Shown in pieces: positions 47,339 to 59,900 of a stretch of 64,000 nt of DNA (within the stretch, counting starts at the first letter, position 1; every line of letters starts with the position of its first letter). A program made the position numbers and the translations under genes. Below the pieces are notes generated by a model. The model was not told the origin of the DNA, did no database searches, and saw only the letters and a list, made by a program, of their open reading frames with translations. Source of the stretch: Apium graveolens (taxonomy: Eukaryota > Streptophyta > Magnoliopsida > Apiales > Apiaceae); assembly GCF_009905375.1 (NCBI RefSeq), contig NC_133650.1, positions 66,157,669-66,221,668 on the forward strand, written 5' to 3'.

Positions 47339-47657
47339 TTCTTTCCATTTACCTTTCATGTTGTTGTACTATCAGACTCTGTGGAATCCCCAGTTGTTTC
47401 GGTTGTTTCCTTTAAATAAGCCTTTTATTCCTAGAATCAGACTTTGTCCTAATCCTATGTATTGTGACCTTTAAAAATTTCAATAATTATGTTCTATTGT
47501 TCCACTTGCTCTCAACTGTTATTTTACATTTTTATATGCATCACCATATCTGCTTAATTTGGAAACTTGACCCCATATGTAAATAAGAATGCCATACGAT
47601 ACCCTCGAATCATTTTATCATTCATATCTGTTTTGACATAACTCTTATTTCAGGATC
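47339..47657 (+). other. Tekay-4 spacer between upstream ORF and gag
   Basis: 319 bp of T-rich sequence ending TTTCAGGATC just before the gag ATG at 47658. The T-rich run and TTTCAG resemble a 3' splice site, so a spliced gag message is conceivable, but nothing more supports it. Confidence 0.35.
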
Positions 47658-48900
47658 ATGCCTCCCAAAAAGAAGAACCCAACAACCATATCCACCATAG
47701 ACCCAAACATTCTTCGACTACTGGAAACTTTGCAACAGCAAACCAATACTATAGCTCAACAACAACTAACTCTTCAACAACGAATTGAAAACCAAGATAA
47801 CTGTGAGCCACACCAACCACCTGAACCACAAGTACCACCTAGACAAATTGTCACTTTTAAGGCCTTTCAGAATGTGAATCCACCTGCATTTCATGATACC
47901 ACTGATCCAGTGATAGCTAACACATTGATCAAGGAGATGGAAAGGGCTTTTGAGTTGGTACAGTTAGGAGACGATCAGAAGACGTCGTATGCTACTTACT
48001 TCTTGAAAGGAGAAGTCATCTATTGGTGGGAGTCAGTAAAAGCTATGGAGGCAACTCAACAAGTTTATTGAGAGAGATTTAAGAAGTTATTTCTGGACAA
48101 GTATTACCCTAAGTATATGCAGAATCAGATGGAGTTCAAATTTTTGGAGCTGAAGCAAGGGAACATGACTGTACTGGAGTATGAGAAGAAGTTTACTGAG
48201 TTGTCAAGGTTTGTGACAAAGTATACCAGCACTGAGGAGGAAAAAGCAAAGAAATTTCAGCAAGGATTGGAGCCTTGGATCAGAGATAGAGTGGCTATGT
48301 TTGAGTTTGAAACTTACGCGGGAGTAGTACAGAAAGCTGCTCTGATTGAGAATAATGGGACGCAGTCAAGGAAGGAAAGGGATAACAAGAAGAGGAGGGT
48401 TCCATTTTATGGAGAAAAGTCTGAAGTAGGAAGTTCACAAGATCGGAATGTAAAGAGGATTGGTTTCCATAAGGGCGGAAATTTTCAAAAGAAAGGAAAT
48501 TTGGGCAAAAGGCAAGAATCGAAGGGGAACAATCAGGCAGGCCAAGGGCAAGTTGGAGAAAACAGGTTCCAGAGACCGGAATGCAAGCACTGTGGAAGAA
48601 GGCACCCCGGAGTGTGTAATAAGTTGAGCATGACATGTTATAGGTGCAATCAGAAGGGACATTTGGCAAATGAGTGCAAGATGCCGAAGCCAGGAGTTAC
48701 ATGTTACAAGTGTGGGAAGACTAGACACATAGCTAGGGAGTACAAGGCAACCAGACCAGTCAAAGCTTTAATGAACGTGGCAAGTACCAGTGCGAGCGTG
48801 CCAGCTGAGGTATTAGCATTACCTCCACCACCCGCACTAACCCCACAAGCAACATCAAGGACATTTGATCTGAAGATGAAGGATGCTTTTCAAAATTCTG
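47658..48900 (+). pseudogene. Tekay-4 gag
   Basis: Starts MPPKKKNPTTIST. The Gag fold follows (FKAFQNVNPPAFHDTTDP, YATYFLKGEVIYWWESVK), a TGA at 48069-48071 replaces Trp in the W-E-R-F-K-K-L-F block, and the frame continues (KYYPKYMQNQMEFKFLELKQGNM). The nucleocapsid part has a Cys cluster CKHCGRRHPGVC and a good knuckle CYRCNQKGHLANEC. In the second knuckle (CYKCGKTRHIAREY) the last Cys is Tyr and the Gly before His is Arg. Gag is therefore both truncated and weakened in RNA binding. Confidence 0.9.
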
Positions 48901-49365
48901 AGGTGATAGCAGGTACACTTTTACTCAATAATGTCAAAGCTAAAGTATTGATTGATTCGGGAGCAACAAGATCTTTCATATCAGAAACTTTGGTTGATAA
49001 GCTTCAATGTGATAAAATGATTATGAGTGAGGTAGTAAATGTGGTAATTGCGAACCAAGAGAAGATTCCTGTGAATCAATTTTGTCCAAAGTGTGAGATT
49101 GATATTTCAGGATATAAGTTTTCAGCCGACTTGATACTCTTCAAGTTGGGGGAGTTTGATATAATTCTAGGTATGGATTGGTTAGGATAGAAAAATGCTC
49201 AGATTAATTGTAAGACCAAGAAAGTGTATTTAAAGACGAAGAGTGGAGATAAGGTAGTATTTAAGGGGCAGAGGCAAGAGCAACTATTTCTTACAATTGT
49301 CCAGGCTAAGAAGCTACTTAGAAAAGGTTGTGAGTCGTTCCTAGCTTATGTAGTGGATTCATAAA
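48901..49365 (+). pseudogene. Tekay-4 aspartic protease
   Basis: Continues gag in frame. The catalytic triad is intact (VLIDSGATRSFIS, about 48945-48985), followed by CEIDISGYKFSADLI and FDIILGMDWLG. A TAG at 49188-49190 cuts the frame just after DWLG, and a TAA at 49362-49364 ends the linker KKLLRKGCESFLAYVVDS. The protease core is better kept than in Tekay-1, where the catalytic Asp is lost. Confidence 0.87.
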
Positions 49366-50740
49366 AAGGCAGCCCTAACATAGAAGATATTCTTGTAGTT
49401 AACGAGTTTCCCGATGTGTTTCCCGATGAACTACCAGGCTTACCACCAGATCGACAAATCGAGTTCGAGTTCAACCTTGCTCCAGGAACGGAACCAGTTT
49501 CAAATGCCCCATATAGGATGGCACCAGCAGAAATGAAAGAGTTGGCGAGCCAGCTACAAGAATTGTTGGATAAGGGAGTGATACGACCAAGTACGTCGCC
49601 ATGGGGAGCACCTGTTCTGTTTGTCAAGAAGAAAGATGGGAGTATGCGATTATGCATAGACTATCGGGAGTTGAATAAGGTAACGATCAAGAATCGCTAC
49701 CCACTACCAAGAATAGATGACCTTTTTGACCAGCTGAAGGGATCAAAATGCTTTTCAAAGATCGATTTGAGATCGGGATACCATCAATTAAAGATCAAAG
49801 AAGAAGATACTCCCAAGACAACATTTAGAACCAGATATGGGCATTATGAATTCCTAGTAATGCCGTTTGGATTAACCAACGCCCCGACCGCATTTATGGA
49901 TATGATGAATCGAGTATTTAAGAAGTATTTGGATGAGTTTGTCGTGGTATTCATTGATGATATCCTTATTTATTCTAAATCGGAAGAAGAACATAAACAG
50001 CACCTCTGGATATTATTGGAAATACTTCGTCAAGAGAAGTTATATGCCAAGTTTACCAAATGTGAGTTTTGGTTAAGGGAAGTTCAATTTTTGGGGCATA
50101 TCATTGGAAATGAAGGAGTTAAAGTGGATCTGGCAAAGATTGAGGCAGTTATGAGTTGGGAAACGCCAAAGACTCCTACGGAAGTGCGAAGTTTTCTAGG
50201 GTTGGCAGGATACTACAGAAGGTTTGTCAAGGATTTTTCGAAAATCGCCACGCCATTGACCAAGTTAACCCGAAAGAATCAGAAGTTCGAATGAAGTGCA
50301 GAATGTGAGGATAGCTTTCAAGAGTTGAAACAGAGATTGGTAACCGCTCCGGTGTTAATGCTACCAGATGATCAAGGGAACTTTGTAATATTCAGTGACG
50401 CTTCACATAAGGGTTTGGGTTGTGTGTTGATACAACACAGTAAAGTGATAGCATATGCGTCAAGACAGTTGAAACCACATGAGTTAAAGTACCCGACGTA
50501 TGACTTGGAACTAGCCGCCATAATGTTCGCACTTAAGATTTGGAGACATTACCTCTACGGAGAAAAGTGTGAAATCTACACGGATCACAAGAGTTTAAAG
50601 TACATTTTCACTCAGAAGGAGCTCAATATGAGGCAGAAGAGATGGCTGGAATTGATCAAGGACTATGACTGCTCGATAAATTACCATCCTGGAAAGGCGA
50701 ATGTTATGGCCGATGCTATAAGTAGGAAAGAGAGACTGAA
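49366..50740 (+). pseudogene. Tekay-4 reverse transcriptase and RNase H
   Basis: A 292-codon open stretch (49416-50294) holds the [17 protein letters not shown] at 49415-49460, [52 protein letters not shown] and catalytic FIDDILIYS near 49950. It then passes into [18 protein letters not shown] at 50292-50294 replaces a Trp codon in the connection. RNase H follows in the same frame with [22 protein letters not shown] and YTDHKSLKY, so its acidic residues are present. It ends at [15 protein letters not shown] near 50730. Confidence 0.9.
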
Positions 50741-52271
50741 TAAGATGACAACACCAAAGGAATTATATGAAGAAATCAAGAGATTTGAACTGGAACTTTG
50801 TGATCGTGGAAAAGTTGAGGAAGTTTGTCGCTCAATGACTTTTCAGCCAACACTAGTGGAAAAGATAAAGAAATGTCAAAAAGAAGTAATGGAGAAAGAG
50901 AAGAATCAGTTATCTGGAGAGGAGATTAATACTCAAAGGGATGAGCAAGGGATACTAAGGTTTTCTTCCAGAATATGGATTCCTCATGTACCTGAATTAA
51001 AGAATGAGATCCTCCACGAAGCCCATAATTCGAAATTTTCAATCCACCCGGAAAGTACCAAGATGTATCGAGACTTAAAGAAGAACTTTTGGTGGCCAAA
51101 TATGAAGCGAGACGTGGCAGAATGGGTTGCGAAGTGTTATACTTATCAGAAAGTGAAGGCCGAACATCAACGACCAAGCGGATTAATTCAGCCCCTAAAG
51201 ATTCCAGAATGGAAATGGGAAAATATTGCTATGGACTTTATAGTAGGACTACCGCGAACGAAATCCGGGCATGACGCAATATGGATTATAGTTGATCGTC
51301 TTACGAAGTCAGCGCATTTCCTTCCAATTAACGAGAAGTCGTCACTGGACAAGTTGGTTCATCTGTATGTGCGCGAAATCATACTGAGGCATGGAGTACC
51401 TGTATCAATAGTTTTAGACAGAGATCCCCGATTTAACTCGAGATTCTAGAAGCAATTTCAGGAATGTCTTGGCACGAAGTTGAATATGAGCACGGCATAC
51501 CACCCGCAGACTGATGGACAAAGCGAAAGGACAATTCAAACAATCGAAGACATGTTGCGTAGTTGTGCAATCGATTTTACAGGAAGTTGGGACGATCACT
51601 TGCCGTTGATTGAATTCTCTTACAACAATAGCTATCATTCCAGTATCGGCATACCACCATACGAAGCTTTGTATGGGCGAAAATGTAGATCACCAACAAG
51701 TTGGGATGAAGTAGGAGAAGGAAGAATTCTCGGCTCGGAATTGGTACAACAGTTGCATAATTCAGTCAAGTTAATTCAGAAAAGGTTGCTTGCTGCTCAA
51801 GATAGACAGAGGAAGTATGCGGATCCAGCGCGTAAGGATGTTCAATTCCAAATTGGAGAAGCTATTTTGTTGAAGGTGTCACCTAGAAAAGGGTTGACTA
51901 GATTTGGCAAGAAAGGGAAGTTAGCATCTAGATACATAGGTCCTTTTGAAATATTGAGTCAAGTGAGAAAGGTGGCCTATGAGTTGGCCTTACCACCTTA
52001 GTATCAACATGTGCATAATGTGTTCCATGTGTCGTTGCTTAAGAAGTACAACCCTGACGCTAGCCATGTGATAGAATATGAACCTGTAGAAATTCAGGCA
52101 GACCTATCATTTATGGAGCAATCGGTTAAAATACTCGACTGGCAAGAGAAGAGTCTTAGAAATAAGTCAGTAAAGTTAGTAAAAGTACTTTGGAGGAACC
52201 CTAAGGTTGAAGAATCGACTTGGGAGTTAGAGTCTGATATGCGTTCCCGGTATCCTCATCTGTTCTCCTAG
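50741..52271 (+). pseudogene. Tekay-4 integrase and chromodomain
   Basis: Integrase begins after the RNase H tail. Its zinc site has both His ([11 protein letters not shown]) but the second Cys is Tyr (KCYTYQ), a G-to-A change. Catalytic Asp residues are in MDFIVGL and LDRDPRF. A TAG at 51447-51449 replaces Trp in NSRFWK, and the catalytic Glu follows in [13 protein letters not shown] (51480-52001 frame). [17 protein letters not shown] comes next. A TAG at 51999-52001 replaces Gln. The final 86 codons carry the chromodomain (LWRNPKVEESTWELE) and end HLFS. This domain is proposed to steer insertion to chromatin marks in chromoviruses. Confidence 0.9.
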
Positions 52272-52292
52272 ATTCTAGGGACAGAATCCCTT

Positions 52293-52305
52293 AAGGGGGA
52301 GAGGA
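52293..52305 (+). other. Tekay-4 polypurine tract
   Basis: AAGGGGGAGAGGA immediately before the TGTTACAACC start of the 3' LTR. Confidence 0.87.
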
Positions 52306-55300
52306 TGTTACAACCGGCATTTCTGTGTAATATTAATTGAAAATTTGGTGTAATTATAAAGCCGAATGCCAAAATATTCAACTATTGTATGCTTGTGTGA
52401 ATGAAAATTTCTTCGTCTTAAATTTTCATTATGTGGTATATGAATTTTCAAAGCAAAAAAAAATTATTTATTTCTTTCATTTTTGATTTATAAGGAATAT
52501 TTTTAAACCTTGAATAAATATCTTTTTAAAAGTTATTTGTTCACAAAATTCAAAAGTAGTTTTATAAAATTTCTAAAAATCTAAGTTATTTTATGGTATA
52601 AATTTTATAATTTTTGAACTTGTGTTTTATTTTATAAAATTAAATCTTTATAAGTATTAATTTTCATAATTAGCAAATTACATAGTTATCCTTGCATGCA
52701 AATTCCTTCTATACATTCCAAAAGGGCTAAAGAGTCAATAATCACCCCACTAACTCTTATTTCCTAGCCAAATACCTTCTTTACCCTTGCATGCAAAATG
52801 AACCAAGTATAAGTGGAAGGATAGTCTTGTCAATTCTCATTCCCACTCATTTTTATCAAATCAAAAACCATAAAACAAGCAAGTGCCATGATCATTTCAC
52901 ACTCCACTCACCACCACACTCTTTCTTCCCTCCCTCCTCCCTCTCACTCTCAGCCCTCCTCTCCCTCCTCTCGGGTTTTCAGCCGAGACTAACCCCCTCC
53001 CCATTTTCTTCATTCCTCCACCAAGTTTCCACCTTCTACACAAGTAAATGTTACTTCCCATACCATGATCACATATATTCCAAAGAGTTTTGAGTAAAAA
53101 GTTTAAGTTTTAAGGTTGCATGTTAAGGTTCTAGTTGAAACTCAAAGTACAACCTTGATTCTTGTGAGTTTAGGGTTGTTTTTGAGAGGACTACAAGGAA
53201 TGGATAAGTACCAAGTCTTGAGAAGGAAACTCTTGATGATTAAATGGCCATTCCCTTCCATTTCATTCGGCCATGACCATAGGGGAGCCGAATGAATGGT
53301 CCTTAAGACTATTCTTGTTGCTTTGTTCAATTTTTGCATGTTTATGTGATAATGGCTTGAATTTTATGGTGAAAATTTGATAAAACTCTTTGCATGCTAA
53401 GTGATCATCTAGGTATAGCTTATGCTAGGCTTTCATGTCAATTTTATGATAGAATATATGTAGAAAGTATGTTGTTTTGGTTTACAAAACTCGAAGACAT
53501 GCATGCATGTGGATTTCTCTTAGAATGTTATAAGATTTTGATCATTTTGGAAAGATTTTGTTAGTAAGCTTTAATTTCAGTAGGAATAAGGTGTTAATAT
53601 TGATTAATGCTCCTTGATGCATGGTAATAATTCGTGGTTATCTTTTATAAAAATGTATATCTTGTTGTTTCAAAAACTTAATAATTTGTGAGTTGTGAAG
53701 TGTAGTTTCTTTTGTTTTGCCATAATTGCAACTTAGGTAACGATGATCTCCACCAAAGTTATTTTGAGAATAAGGGAGTTAGCTCAGTAGATCACCATGT
53801 TTAAGTCTTGGTTTGGGTATTGGGTTGTTGGTAGTTGAGTTTGTCAAGTCAAAACCTTGGAGAAAGGAGAGTTATAGTTTCTGCAGAAAATCAGTTTAGT
53901 ACCCTGAGGTTTAGAGTGAGTTTTGACCATGGCATTGTTGTCCACTTTGAGGCCCAAGCCACCAGAAGTTAGTATTGGGAGTATATAAAAGGTTTTAGGT
54001 GTTAGTTGGAGGTTTGCATGTCATTTGGTTAGGTGCACAAGTAGAATAACAAAATCTGTCCAGCAGGGGACAGTTTTGTTGCAACTTAGAAATAGGGAGA
54101 TTTGACCATGTCATGGATAGGCCCTCATTAGGCCCTGTTGGGCCTTAGTTAGAGGGAGTGTCAGAGAAGTTTTTCCAACCATATTTCATAGGATATGTGT
54201 TAGAACCATGTGTCACAAGTTAATTCGAATCAGGGCGTTTTCTGCCCAGAAAAACAGGGGAACCTTGGACTTTTAGCTTAGGCCCAAGAAGGCCCAACCC
54301 AGGCCCTTGAGCCACATCAAGTTTTTGAGATGCCCTTAGGTCATGAGAGTCTTGTGTAAAAGTTTTGAAGGAAAAATTGTAGTTTAAGAGTGTCTAATGC
54401 ACTCAAGAAACCATAATTGTCATTCTGAAATTTGCACCAGTGAGCACTTTCACTTATCACATAGTTTTAGAACATTTAGGAGTGAGATTTAGGTTGACCA
54501 CCATAGTTGTAAGATATTATAAGGTCAGTAGAATAAAAGGCACAAGTGAGGGTCAATAGGTCTTGGATAGTTTAGTAAAGGCACATCGAGTTAGGAAGCC
54601 AAAAATTTGAAGACTTTGTCTAATTTAGCGACCAAGTGACTTAAGTTGTGAGTCGAGATCATCCAAGCCTAGTGCTGCATTATGGTGTATATGGTGTTAT
54701 TTGGTATTAATATATGATATGTGATTATGTGGCTATGTGTGTGCATTTGTAATTTAAAAGTGAATATAAAAATTAAGTGCATATAGGCCTAAGTGCCATC
54801 TGTGGTTTTATTCGGGTTGTAAATAGGTTATGTTGGTGAGAATATATTATAATGAGGATTATTATTATTTATGTAGGATCTCGAGACGAGGGAAAACTTT
54901 CCATAAAGGTCGATTGAAGCTCCAGTTGCTCCTACCAGTCAGACCAGACCAGCCTTTCTCAAGGCAAGTGATTCAACTTGACCTTCGTATTTACTGCTAA
55001 AAGTTCATACATTGCTACAACTATCCTGTGTCATTTGATATATTAAATCAAGTGTATCTTATGTTTATCTTTGAATTATATAGAGATGCCATGAACCCTC
55101 GAGAACGTATTGCAAGTAGTTCAAAAGCCTTTTAATAATAGTTGAAGGCCATGATAAAATAAAGAGTTGTTATAATACTTGATTGATCCTCTTGATTAAC
55201 ATGCTAATGATTCCTAAGTATTAATATCTCATCCTGATACTTGAACCCCTATAGAACCTTATCTTGAACTCTGATAGTCAGATACTTACCAACGTGATTC

Positions 55301-56343
55301 CTCATTGATTGATACCCTCTTTCTTATCCTAAAGCTTGACAACTCTGATATGTCCTGAGTTAAAGATCATTCTTCATACCTTAACACCCTTAATATTCAT
55401 GAAGCTTACCTTCTTGATGATCCAGCACTTGAACCTTGATGAGAAACCATTGCTTAAAGCCCAATTTGGCATTACCTTTTTTGTAATATCCAAAATCCTC
55501 ACTAAATCCCCTGGTCTAAATCTCTGATACATGAAAACCATTCAGTTATCCTAATAGAGTATAGTTTTGTGATTCATGGCTCTGAGAGTTAGTACCATTT
55601 CCCCGTGTTTCGAGTTGATCTATAATCCCTTGATAAAGATGTTTACTGTAAAAAGAGATTTTGTTATAATTCGGCATCAGTTTTTGAAATAAATAAAATA
55701 TGGGTTTTCAGTCCCAAAGGGGGATAAATATTTTCTTTGAATGGTGGATCTGGACTGAGACGCGAGTCCTTTCCACATTTATATTAGGCTTAAAAGTTGC
55801 CTAGGGATTCCCATTAATGTTTTAGAACCCAGCGAGGTTCGGGATTACTTCGTGGCTGATCACCGGCTGTAATCCGTAGCGTTATAAAATTATTTTGATT
55901 AAGACATGATTTTGAAATTTGTTTTGATTCAAGTAAAAATGATGCCATCACTCATAGTTTTATCCCTCGTTATCATTGGTTATGTCTTTCCATTGTCATT
56001 CTTTAATGTATATCTCGATTTATGTTTTGTATCGTACTGTTAGCACTTGTTGAGCATTTGGCTCACTCCTTGCTTTACCCTGATATTACAGCTAGCAGCT
56101 ATGGTTAGATTCAAGCAGACTACCCGTAAGACCTGTGATGTTGATGCTTATGTTCGAGCTCAGGTAGAATAAGAGATAGTAGTTTTGTGTGAGGACTCGC
56201 TATTTAAAATCAGTTGTAATAGATGGTAGTGTTGGGTTGTTCCAAACCCTAAACTGTAAGATCTTGGAGTTGGTTATGTTTTCTTCTTTTTAAAATGTTG
56301 TAATAGTTATATTTAATTTGCTGCTTAAGTTGGGGGCGTGACA
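52306..56343 (+). repeat. Tekay-4 3' LTR
   Basis: 4038 bp matching 42808-46844, ending GGGGGCGTGACA and followed by the TTATA duplication (56344-56348). No gene content. Confidence 0.93.
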
Positions 56344-56348
56344 TTATA

Positions 56349-56740
56349 AGTCAACTTTCTTAGTCCTTTAATTCCTCAACCAGTCTAATAAACCTAGGGT
56401 TCAACATTTCTTTCCCTTTCGAATCTCATCACTCCCTCCCCAGGAGGAACTTTCAACAATACTTGGTCTGTTACTTTATACTTTCTGTCTTTATAGCTTT
56501 GGTCCGCATATCTCTATTGTTCATCCTGGGCTGCCACTAGTCAGGTTCTGATAAGTTCTAGGAATTCCTTTGGTCTATTGACTCAACTATGGTCCAAGTA
56601 TCCACCACTTACCAACTTCTTCCCAACCTAATGGGAGAACGCTTTTTTCTTCTGTAAAAAGCTTGGTAGTCATTCCAATGCCCGTATGATAACTCGTTAT
56701 TGTCGATAATTCGATTAACATCAGTTGGTTACTTCATTTC
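56349..56740 (-). pseudogene. Tekay-3 integrase remnant
   Basis: Minus-strand reading from right gives a YNNSYHTGIGM-like block near 56700 and an FYRRKKRSPIRLG block. Further on are LVAAQDEQ.RYADQSYKD, DQVLLKVPPGEGVMRFERE and KLTY at the Tekay-4 insertion point. These mirror the post-Glu part of integrase through the GPFEIL region in Tekay-1 and Tekay-4. The sense carries on in 42480-42807. Upstream of it, RT, protease and gag are absent, so an internal deletion removed them. Confidence 0.78.
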
Positions 56741-56997
56741 CCTTAAAATTAATAATATGGAAGATTAGCGCATCCTTTAGTATTTGGAATCATCCGTCAA
56801 CTTATTCGTTTCCCCCTACATCACTCCTACTAGTGCCAGAGTTTCATTCCTTAACGTTTTCCCATTTTGGCACATCATCTCTGTCGATTAATTCATATAA
56901 GAAATTTTCGTCGCATTTCTACACGCTCGTCTCATCTAGACAGACTCCTAACACTCTCATCTTTGAGTACTATAACTTATTGCTCTGATACCATTTC
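56741..56997 (-). other. Tekay-3 leader remnant with primer-binding site
   Basis: About 250 bp between the deletion and the 5' LTR. It includes the iMet primer site at 56982-56993 (minus TGGTATCAGAGC), four bases from the LTR. No coding motif is recognisable in the rest. Confidence 0.7.
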
Positions 56998-59900
56998 TGT
57001 AATGCCCCCAACTCCGGGGTCAGGAATCTGGGTCGTCACGCAATCCTTCAATCATGTGTAACCTGCATTAACTCAATAATCCAATAATTCCATATCACAG
57101 ACCCCCAATCTCACATACTCACAAGTTATAGCCTTAGAAACGATGTACATCAAGTATCATCTGTTATTAAAACTCAAATGTACTTTACATGATCTCAAAC
57201 AATTATTCATAACCTCTACATAAAGTTACAATAATTATGACTCATATCTTATACATATCTGATACTCTGGCCCACCTGAGACAATGCTGCCAGGGATTCT
57301 TTCCATTACCTGCAAGCGACAAAGTCTCACACCGGCATGCTGGTTATCTGTTGTGTTGTGTCATTTAAAAGAAAGCAAGAGTGAGCTATAATGCCCAACA
57401 TAATAATGTACCATATGAAATGACTGTATGATAAACTCAAGTAAAATGTCATATATGATAAATACGTTTTCTTCAAAAATAGTATTCCTTGGTGATACAC
57501 ACCTTCTTATGAAAACAATTCTTTAATGGATTATTATCCTGCGAATATCTTAATAGTAAACCCAACACCTAGGCTCGGGTTACGGTATTGCATCACAATT
57601 TCAATTGAAAGAATAGGACATTCGTTGGAGCCACCGCATACGATGATCAGTCGTACTACGGAAATAGTAACCTTTTCTACTAGTAGAAGGACGACACCTT
57701 TGTATCCCAGTTATCACCCTAGCCGCATTCGGGCTTTATATGCTTCCCCATTCATCCCGGGTATATTTTGCTTACTTCATATGTCCTTCGGTACACATGG
57801 TACCTTCTCATACGGAACATAAATATGATAGTCTCCCTAGTCCATGAAGTACTGGATCTCTACCCCTCTCTTTTCCTTTTAAGAATCCTATCATCTATTT
57901 GGAATCATCGAACCATATCGAACTTCCCCCAAGCATTTTTCTTGTTGATAGGCACAACTTTACCTCATATATATGTATATGTACTTCCGAAAGTTTTCGT
58001 AGGAAGTACTAAGGATGTGAGTTGACCGTTGTCAACAGATAAGTAAATAAGGGGGAGTTTCTTTTAAAACTATGTTCAAAATTTTTAAAATAAGTTGATA
58101 TAATATTCTCCGAAGTTCTAAAATTATTCGAATGATTTTCCCAAAATCAGAAAGTATTTTATATCAGGTTTTATGATTTTTAAATCATAAATAAATCCTT
58201 AATAAATAATTAATAATTAAATAGTAATCGATAAATAATTAAACTTCGAATAGTTATACTTTTAAAAGAATATTGAAATAATATTCCTCAACTTATTTAT
58301 GTTTAAGCAGTACAATAATCTTTAATATTTAATCGAGTTTGAAATATATATTCGCTGGAGAATACTTCATCCATAATAAATGAATAGTTAATAAATATTT
58401 ATTATTCGAGCAACAAAATATAGTTGAGGGAATACGATCTTTGGAAATTGCTTTATTAAAAGTTCGAGATGTTTAATATTTCGTAAGTGGACGTTGAGTC
58501 CCTTGGAATAAAATAATTACAGATTTTTAATCGTCCAAAACATCTCCGGGATGATTCCCGGGTTTATATTTTATAAAACAAAACTGACCGACTCTCGGTC
58601 TTATGACTTATACATCACCTCTACTATAGCGTTTATATTCTTAATTAAAACACCTCCGGAATACTTCCGGGTTTTCATCAATTTTTACCGACCGATCATT
58701 GGTCTAAATTATATACGTACCTCGATACTCGCTAGCATTAATGTTTTCAAATATAAACTCCTCCGGGATACCTCTGGGTTTTTATGACTTTCTCCGACCG
58801 CCTCTCGGTCTAAATATAATATTTCAACTCGTTATGAACATATACCAAAAATTATCAATAATTGAGCATGTAATATATCTCAATTTCGTAAAACGGTTTA
58901 AAGCAATCTCATGCATATATCACAGTTTGTAAAATATTTACAAGACAAAAGTTCTCTAAAGGTAGGGTTTGAAAACTTGCCTGGGTATCTCGAGGTGAAG
59001 GATGCTCTAGGTTCCGCTCGAAAATCTATAATCATAAACAAAATTCGTTTTGTTAGGTCACGTTCTAATTTACGGCGACTCGCACTCACGAGCTACTTAT
59101 TATGAACCCTCTCAACTTATATTACCCTTATTATTTCTTTAAGTCCTTGTTCTCATTACGGTCATTTCCTTTTTCGAAGTGTCTTAAGTCCGTTTCCATT
59201 TTCCTCGTCGGCCCCACTTATGGATTCTACGGTTTTCTAATCGCGTGGTCTCGGCTCCGATATTTTTATAAAATTCAAAAATCATTATTTTCACTTGAAA
59301 TTTATGGTAGTTAAGTCAGCGGCAAGCCCCTATTCAAGATGAAAAAAGAAGTCAATTTAATACTCTCTGTAAATATTTCATAATTTATGAATATTTTTAA
59401 GTCGATCCTTTTTATTATCAAAGTTCGTAATTCATAGCAGTTTTTATCGCGTAAATCACTTTTAGTAAAATGACCATAACTTTTGATCTGTAAACTAGAA
59501 TCATGCGATTCAAGCACCTAAACAATACTTATAACCTTTTCTATCATAATCAAGTGTTATTTTTCAATAAACTACAGTTTACATATTCGGCACTTTCTGC
59601 AGAAACTTAAAGTTACGTTTTATTCATTTTAGCGAGATTACGGTTACGATCAGAGTTTCGTTTATGCCTTAAATCTTTATACTACCACCAACAATCGACA
59701 TATCATCATCAGCACACTAACTCCTCTCAAGAACATCATGTTCTTAAGGCAAAAACAATCAACCTTAAATCTACTTAGCTAAACATCAAGATTACAACAA
59801 TACTTTCACCAAAACTAGGTTTACAACTATGTTCTAAAAGAATCTTGAACATAAATATTAAGTAAGGATGGGTCAAAGATTTATACCTTTCTTGAGATCT

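Larger units (their letters stand above)
42808..56343 (+). mobile_element. Tekay-4: full-length Ty3/gypsy chromovirus-type retrotransposon, nested in Tekay-3
   Basis: A 13.5 kb plus-strand element: LTRs 42808-46844 and 52306-56343, TTATA duplications (42803-42807, 56344-56348), primer site 46850-46861, purine tract 52293-52305. A single frame from 47658 to 52271 encodes gag, PR, RT, RNase H, integrase and chromodomain, with no frameshift but six stops: 48069, 49188, 49362, 50292, 51447 and 51999. Four of these are at Trp or Gln codons by G-to-A or C-to-T change. About 15 substitutions were counted in 600 aligned LTR bases. It is the least rearranged element here, but it cannot make full-length Gag-Pol. 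Confidence 0.93.
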
